A stretch of DNA of 64,000 nt from Bin87 sp034420475. GTDB taxonomy: Bacteria > Chloroflexota > Dehalococcoidia > Lucifugimonadales > UBA3495. Shown here piece by piece: positions 59,740-64,000 of the stretch (position 1 is its first letter; the number at the start of each line of letters is the position of its first letter). A program made the translations under genes and the position numbers. The stretch is taken from positions 20,255 through 84,254 of the forward strand of contig DAOULH010000024.1 in NCBI GenBank assembly GCA_034420475.1. Reading direction: 5' to 3'. The notes under the pieces are model-generated. The model was not told where the DNA came from. It saw nothing but the letters and a program-made list of their open reading frames with translations, and did no database searches.

Positions 59740-62700
59740 GTGTACAAGATCGGGATAGACGTCGGAGGCACTTTTACGGACTTTGTCGTTTCGGGCGAGG
59801 CCGGGCAACCGCGGTTCTTCAAGACGCAAACCACCCCCAACGACCCATCGCTTGGCGTCCTGACGGGACTCCGCGAAGCCGCAGATGCCTACGGTCAGTC
59901 GCTGGAGGAGTTCCTGGGAGAGACGGAACTGGTGATCCACGGGTCAACCGTTGCCACCAATACCCTGGTAGAACGGAAGGGCGCCACGGTGGGCCTGGTC
60001 ACCACCGACGGCTTTCGCGACCTGCTGGAAATGCGGGAGGGACTGAAAGAAGATCGGTACAACCTGCGGATGACCCCCGTGGAACCCCTGGCCGCCCGCT
60101 ACCTGCGGGTGGGCGTGCCGGAACGGATCCGGGCAAACGGCGTCGTTCAGCTTCCGCTGGACACCGCCGCCCTGGAGGCGCAGCTGGAATACCTGATGCA
60201 GGAAGGAGCCGAGGCCCTGGCGGTCTGTTTCCTGTTCTCGTATCTCAATCCGTCCCACGAGCAGCAGGCCGGCGAGATCATACGGCGCCGATTCCCGGAT
60301 GTGTACGTCTCCCTTTCCCACGAGGTGATTCCCCAGATCAAAGAATTCGACCGCCTCAGCACCACGGTCATCAACTCCTACGTCGGACCGGTATTCAGCC
60401 GTTATCTCGCGCGCTTGGGGGAGCGGTTCGCCGCGTACCCGCAGCTCAACGACGTGCTGATCATGCAGTCCAATGGCGGAGTGGCTCCAATAGAAGACTC
60501 CAGCCGCATGGCAGTGCGGGCCATCCTGTCTGGCCCGGCGGGAGGCGTCAGCGCCGCTGCCTACCTGGGGCAGTTGCTGGATGAACCGAAAATCATCGCG
60601 TTCGACATGGGCGGCACCAGCACCGACATCTCGCTGATCGAGAACGGGGTCCCCCACATCGCCAACGAAAAGTTCGAGGCCGGCTGGAAAATCGCCGCGC
60701 CGATGATCGATATCCACACCCTCGGAGCCGGCGGCGGCAGCATCGCCAGAGTGGACGACGGCGGCATCCTCCACGTCGGCCCGGACAGCGCCGGGGCGGA
60801 TCCCGGCCCGGCCGGCTACGGCAAGGGCGGTGTCGATCCTACCGTAACCGACGCCAGCCTGGCGCTTGGCTACCTGGATGCCAACAATTTCCTCGGCGGC
60901 CGGGCCAGCCTCGATACCGGAGCGGGCATGCGCGCCATCACGGACAATGTCGGTTCGCCGCTCGGCCTTTCCGATGCTGAGGCTGCGTTCGGCGTGTACA
61001 AGGTGGTGTGCACCACCATCGCCGAGGGCATCAGGCTGATGTCAGTGCAGCGCGGGGTGGATCCCCGGGACTTCACCATGATGGGATTTGGCGGCGCGTC
61101 GGGCCTCCATGCCGCGGAGGTGGCCCGGCAGTTGCAGGTGAGCAAGGTGTACATCCCGGCGTCGGCTCCGGTGCTGTCCGCCTACGGGATGTTGAACACC
61201 GACGTCAAGTACGATTTCTTCCGTTCCTATCCGGTGAGCCTGGACCGGCTGGATCTGAGCGGGATGCGGGTCATCCTGGACGAACTGGGAACGCAAGGGC
61301 AGGAAAAACTTCTGGAACAAGGCGTGGCTCCGGGCGCGGTGGAGATCCAGTACTCGGCCGATATGCGATACCTGGACCAAATCTACGAAGTCACCGTGCC
61401 GCTGCCCGATCCTACCCTGCCGGATGCTGAGTTCGTCGGCCTGCTGACCGATAACTTCCACCAACGCTATCAGGAGCTCTTTTCCTACAATCAGCAGGAC
61501 CAGGAGGTGCGACTGGTCACGCTGCGGGTGACGGCCATCGGCAAGCTGCCGCGGATTGCCCAGGTGGACCAGCCGGAGCACAGGGATGCGGTAGGGGTCG
61601 TCGGTTCCCGCCGTGTCTTCATCGGCGAATGGCTGGACGCTCCCACCTACGCCGCCGATCAACTGCCGGCGGGCGCCGAAATACCCGGCCCCGCAATCCT
61701 GGAATCGGATTTCACCACGATCCTGGTATCACCTGGCGATCATGCCACGGTGGACGCCATGGGCGGCATCGAGCTGACCGTCAACCTGGAGGCCGACGTA
61801 CTCGGAGCGGATGGCGCAGCCGATTCCACAGAGGCCGACCCCATCACGCTGGCGGTGGTCGAGCACCGCCTGGAGTCCATTGCCCAGGAGATGACCGAGG
61901 CGATGCTGCGCACGGCCATGTCCCAAATCCTCAACTCCAGCCGGGACTTTTCCACCGCCATCCTCGATGGCGACTGCCAATTGGTGGCGCAGGGCGAGGG
62001 CATTCCGGTGCACATCAGCGCGCTACCCGTGGCCGGCGCGGCGGTTCGAGACTATTTCGGCGACGACATCCACGAGGGCGACCTGTTCATCCTGAACGAC
62101 CCCTACTTCGGCGGCAGCCATCTGCCGGACATCACCATCATCCGGCCTGTGTTCCACGAGGGGCGACTGCTGTTTTATGGCGTCAACCGCGCGCATCATA
62201 GCGACGTGGGCGGCGGCACCCACGGCGGATACAACCCCGGCGCCAACGAGATCTTCCAGGAGGGTCTCCGCATACCGCCGCTGCGGCTCTACGACCGGGG
62301 AGCGCCCCGGAACGACCTGCTCCAGATGATGGCGGCCAACGTCAGGCAATCGGAGAACTTCCTGGGCGACCTGAACGCGCAGATCGGCTCGGTGATGCTG
62401 GCGGCCCGGCGTATTGGAGACCTGCTTTCGGAGTACGGCGCCGACCGGCTGATGACCGTGGTTGCCGAGATCCTCAACGCCACCGAGCGGCAGGTGCGGC
62501 AGTTCGTCTCCGGCTGGCCCGACGGCGTGTACCACGGCGAATCCTTTGTGGATGACGACGGTTTCGACAGCAAGCTCGTGCCCATTCGGGCAACGGTCAC
62601 CATCGCCGGCGACTCCATGACCATTGACCTCAGCGAGTCCAGCCCGCAGGTGGAGGGGTTCATCAACAGCGCCTACGCCAACACGCGGTCGCTGGCCCAC

Positions 62701-63468
62701 GCCGCCATCATGTATCTGGCCCCCATGGACATCGCCCGCAACGAGGGCTCCATGCGGCCCGTCCAGATCGTCGCTCCGCGCGGTTTGGTGGTCAATGCCA
62801 ACCCACCGGCGCCGGTGTGCATGAGCACCAACCATTGCGCTGAGGAGGTGGTGGAAGCGGTATTCAAGGCGCTGGCTCCCGCGATTCCCGGCGCCGTGTC
62901 CGCCGGGTTCTCCCGTCGCCTGCGCTACGCCATCACCGGCAAGGACTCGAGGACCGGACGGCAGTTCATCTGGCATTTTTTCCTGGCCCGGGGCGGCGGC
63001 GGCGCATCCGAGGGATTCGACGGTTGGTCCAACGTGGGCGAGATCAACGTGGCCGGAGGCATCCGGTCGCCCAGCATCGAGGTGACGGAAGAACGGTTCC
63101 CGCTGTTCGTCCAGCGTCATGAACTGCGCCCCGACTCCGGGGGCGTGGGCCGGTGGCGCGGCGGCCTGGGCGCGGTGTGCGACCTGATATACGAAGGCGA
63201 AGGCCCGGCTCTGCTCAACACCGCCGGCGACGGCATCGTCGTCCCGCCCTTCGGCCTCTTCGGCGCGACGGACGGCCTGCCCCACCACTACAAGATCGTG
63301 TCCAAGGGAGCCGACCGGGTGCTGGGCTCCAAGGAAGTGGGCGTGGTGGTCAACCCCGGCGACCACATCATTTGCCTTTCGTCCGGCGGCGGCGGATACG
63401 GGTCGCCGAACGACCGGGGCAAAGACGCTGCGACGTCGGATTTGAAGAACGGGTATGTGACGGGATGA
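59740..63468 (+). CDS. HyuA-HyuB fusion (5-oxoprolinase/hydantoinase type)
   Basis: A 1242-residue ATP-dependent amidohydrolase with both subunits in one chain. Residues 1 to about 690 are HyuA: YKIGIDVGGTFTDFVV and IIAFDMGGTSTDISLI (ATPase/acetate-kinase-like fold), GAGGGSIARVDDGGILHVGPDSAGADPGP. Residues about 700-1235 are HyuB: VEHRLESIAQEMTEAMLRTAMSQILNSSRDFSTAILD, FILNDPYFGGSHLPDI, HHSDVGGGTHGGYNPGANEIFQEGLRIPP. The length matches the fused 5-oxoprolinase type. Hydantoins, 5-oxoproline or acetone-like ketones are all possible substrates. The start is a GTG with AGGAGG about 8 bases upstream. Confidence 0.92.
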   Translation: MYKIGIDVGGTFTDFVVSGEAGQPRFFKTQTTPNDPSLGVLTGLREAADAYGQSLEEFLGETELVIHGSTVATNTLVERKGATVGLVTTDGFRDLLEMREGLKEDRYNLRMTPVEPLAARYLRVGVPERIRANGVVQLPLDTAALEAQLEYLMQEGAEALAVCFLFSYLNPSHEQQAGEIIRRRFPDVYVSLSHEVIPQIKEFDRLSTTVINSYVGPVFSRYLARLGERFAAYPQLNDVLIMQSNGGVAPIEDSSRMAVRAILSGPAGGVSAAAYLGQLLDEPKIIAFDMGGTSTDISLIENGVPHIANEKFEAGWKIAAPMIDIHTLGAGGGSIARVDDGGILHVGPDSAGADPGPAGYGKGGVDPTVTDASLALGYLDANNFLGGRASLDTGAGMRAITDNVGSPLGLSDAEAAFGVYKVVCTTIAEGIRLMSVQRGVDPRDFTMMGFGGASGLHAAEVARQLQVSKVYIPASAPVLSAYGMLNTDVKYDFFRSYPVSLDRLDLSGMRVILDELGTQGQEKLLEQGVAPGAVEIQYSADMRYLDQIYEVTVPLPDPTLPDAEFVGLLTDNFHQRYQELFSYNQQDQEVRLVTLRVTAIGKLPRIAQVDQPEHRDAVGVVGSRRVFIGEWLDAPTYAADQLPAGAEIPGPAILESDFTTILVSPGDHATVDAMGGIELTVNLEADVLGADGAADSTEADPITLAVVEHRLESIAQEMTEAMLRTAMSQILNSSRDFSTAILDGDCQLVAQGEGIPVHISALPVAGAAVRDYFGDDIHEGDLFILNDPYFGGSHLPDITIIRPVFHEGRLLFYGVNRAHHSDVGGGTHGGYNPGANEIFQEGLRIPPLRLYDRGAPRNDLLQMMAANVRQSENFLGDLNAQIGSVMLAARRIGDLLSEYGADRLMTVVAEILNATERQVRQFVSGWPDGVYHGESFVDDDGFDSKLVPIRATVTIAGDSMTIDLSESSPQVEGFINSAYANTRSLAHAAIMYLAPMDIARNEGSMRPVQIVAPRGLVVNANPPAPVCMSTNHCAEEVVEAVFKALAPAIPGAVSAGFSRRLRYAITGKDSRTGRQFIWHFFLARGGGGASEGFDGWSNVGEINVAGGIRSPSIEVTEERFPLFVQRHELRPDSGGVGRWRGGLGAVCDLIYEGEGPALLNTAGDGIVVPPFGLFGATDGLPHHYKIVSKGADRVLGSKEVGVVVNPGDHIICLSSGGGGYGSPNDRGKDAATSDLKNGYVTG

Positions 63469-63561
63469 TCCTACGAGGTTCGCGCTGAAGGAGACTTCGT
63501 AAGCAAGTCTGGCAGCTCGAAGACACCCTCAGGCTGCGACAGCACTGCAATGCCAGCTAGC

Positions 63562-63872
63562 TCAGTGTTTCACCGCACCTCTAACGAACGCGCTTTTGGC
63601 TGACACCAATTGCATGACATAATCAGCGATGAAGATCGAATTCAAGCTACTTTGTACGGTCGGGTAGGTTAGAAGTCCGTGCAAGGCGGCGTGGCGATTG
63701 GGGATTCGATGGTCGACAAAGCGGCTTCGGTCAGTTTCGTCTCTGATCTGACTGTATAGGTGGTTCTGGAGGCAAGTGTAGCCCACGAAGCCCATCCGAC
63801 GATCCGGAAGCATTGATACCGGCAAGCTGTCGCACGCGTCAGCGATCTGTTGCTTTACCGAGAAATGACCTA
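63562..63872 (-). pseudogene. Truncated gene of unknown function, cut by an IS630-type element
   Basis: A 3' remnant of about 100 codons on the minus strand. Its peptide looks real rather than random: DRRMGFVGYTCLQNHLYSQIRDETDRSRF, HRIPNRHAALHGLLTYPTVQSSLNSIFIADYVMQLVSAKS. The NRHAALHG pattern recurs, in my memory, in uncharacterised bacterial proteins. Upstream of about residue 63872 the frame runs into sequence leading the transposase gene and the family resemblance ends. A TA dinucleotide at 63871-63872 is a plausible insertion point. Lower GC than the rest suggests an acquired segment. The exact 5' border is uncertain. Confidence 0.5.
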
Positions 63873-63952
63873 CTGTCCTGGAACTGAAGTTAGTAGTAAA
63901 AGCGTGAGGAATGGGGTATTCTCCGGGCGAGCAGCCCAGAGGGAGGATGACC

Positions 63953-64000
63953 ATGGCTATCGGACGACCCATGCCGCCGCTGATTTTGGACGACGTGGAA
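63953..64000 (+). mobile_element. IS630-family transposase, 5' end only
   Basis: ATG at 63953 with GGGAGG 7 bases upstream opens AIGRPMPPLILDDVE, the typical start of IS630-family transposases (a GRPxPPL-like opening followed by acidic residues). Only 16 codons are inside the window. The left inverted repeat should lie between about 63871 and 63945, but could not be fixed because the right end is not visible. Confidence 0.6.

Overview
The window looks like chromosomal DNA of a member of the Chloroflexota, probably a Dehalococcoidia/SAR202-like lineage. This is inferred from gene content, not from any marker search. The DNA is G+C-rich (about 60-65% by eye). It carries F420-type enzymes (PPOX and LLM families), large peptide-binding lipoproteins with Thr/Pro/Ala-rich linkers, a 5-oxoprolinase-type HyuA-HyuB fusion, a UGSC-type selenoprotein and a bacterial translin. 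No rRNA, tRNA or CRISPR array was found.

Layout. 1-8.5 kb: DNA and RNA repair (Mug, ThpR, AlkA), SRP Ffh, an ABC-2 exporter, an SbcC-like ATPase and a PPOX protein. 8.5-14.7 kb, minus strand: a three-gene molybdenum hydroxylase operon with a consensus promoter, and upstream of it a 703-residue protein that appears to join a DHDPS/NAL aldolase, an MfnB-like furan-forming domain and a TusA-like domain. This fusion is the most unusual object in the window. 15.4-25 kb: a Kef-type antiporter, a PLP decarboxylase, an ACT protein, Fpg, IleRS, ThiD and a GYD protein. 25.2-35.4 kb: an LLM oxidoreductase, then a Dpp/Opp importer with two tandemly duplicated binding proteins (each with a matching promoter and a 3' hairpin), two permeases and two ATPases. 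One permease has a 60-residue outer-loop insert containing a perfect EF-hand-like loop.

35.4-42.2 kb, minus strand: a three-gene unit (unknown protein, UGSC selenoprotein read through an in-frame UGA, membrane-anchored PQQ-type propeller), then a DUF2071 protein and a run with two FmdB-type zinc ribbons, ThiE and translin. 42.2-48.5 kb: PolA, a CitE-like lyase, FolB and a tandem-domain SagB-like nitroreductase. 48.7-59.5 kb, minus strand: a TPR protein, GT2, LysC, ThrB, a phosphatase-superfamily enzyme, GlmS, YvcK, an LLM enzyme and a class IV aminotransferase. 59.7-63.5 kb: HyuA-HyuB. The right edge is an accessory boundary, where an IS630-type element seems to have cut an unknown gene.

Intergenic regions are seeded with short palindromic MITE-like repeats of at least three families. 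One supplies the likely -35 box of polA, and one is a nested insertion with a visible 9-10 bp target duplication.
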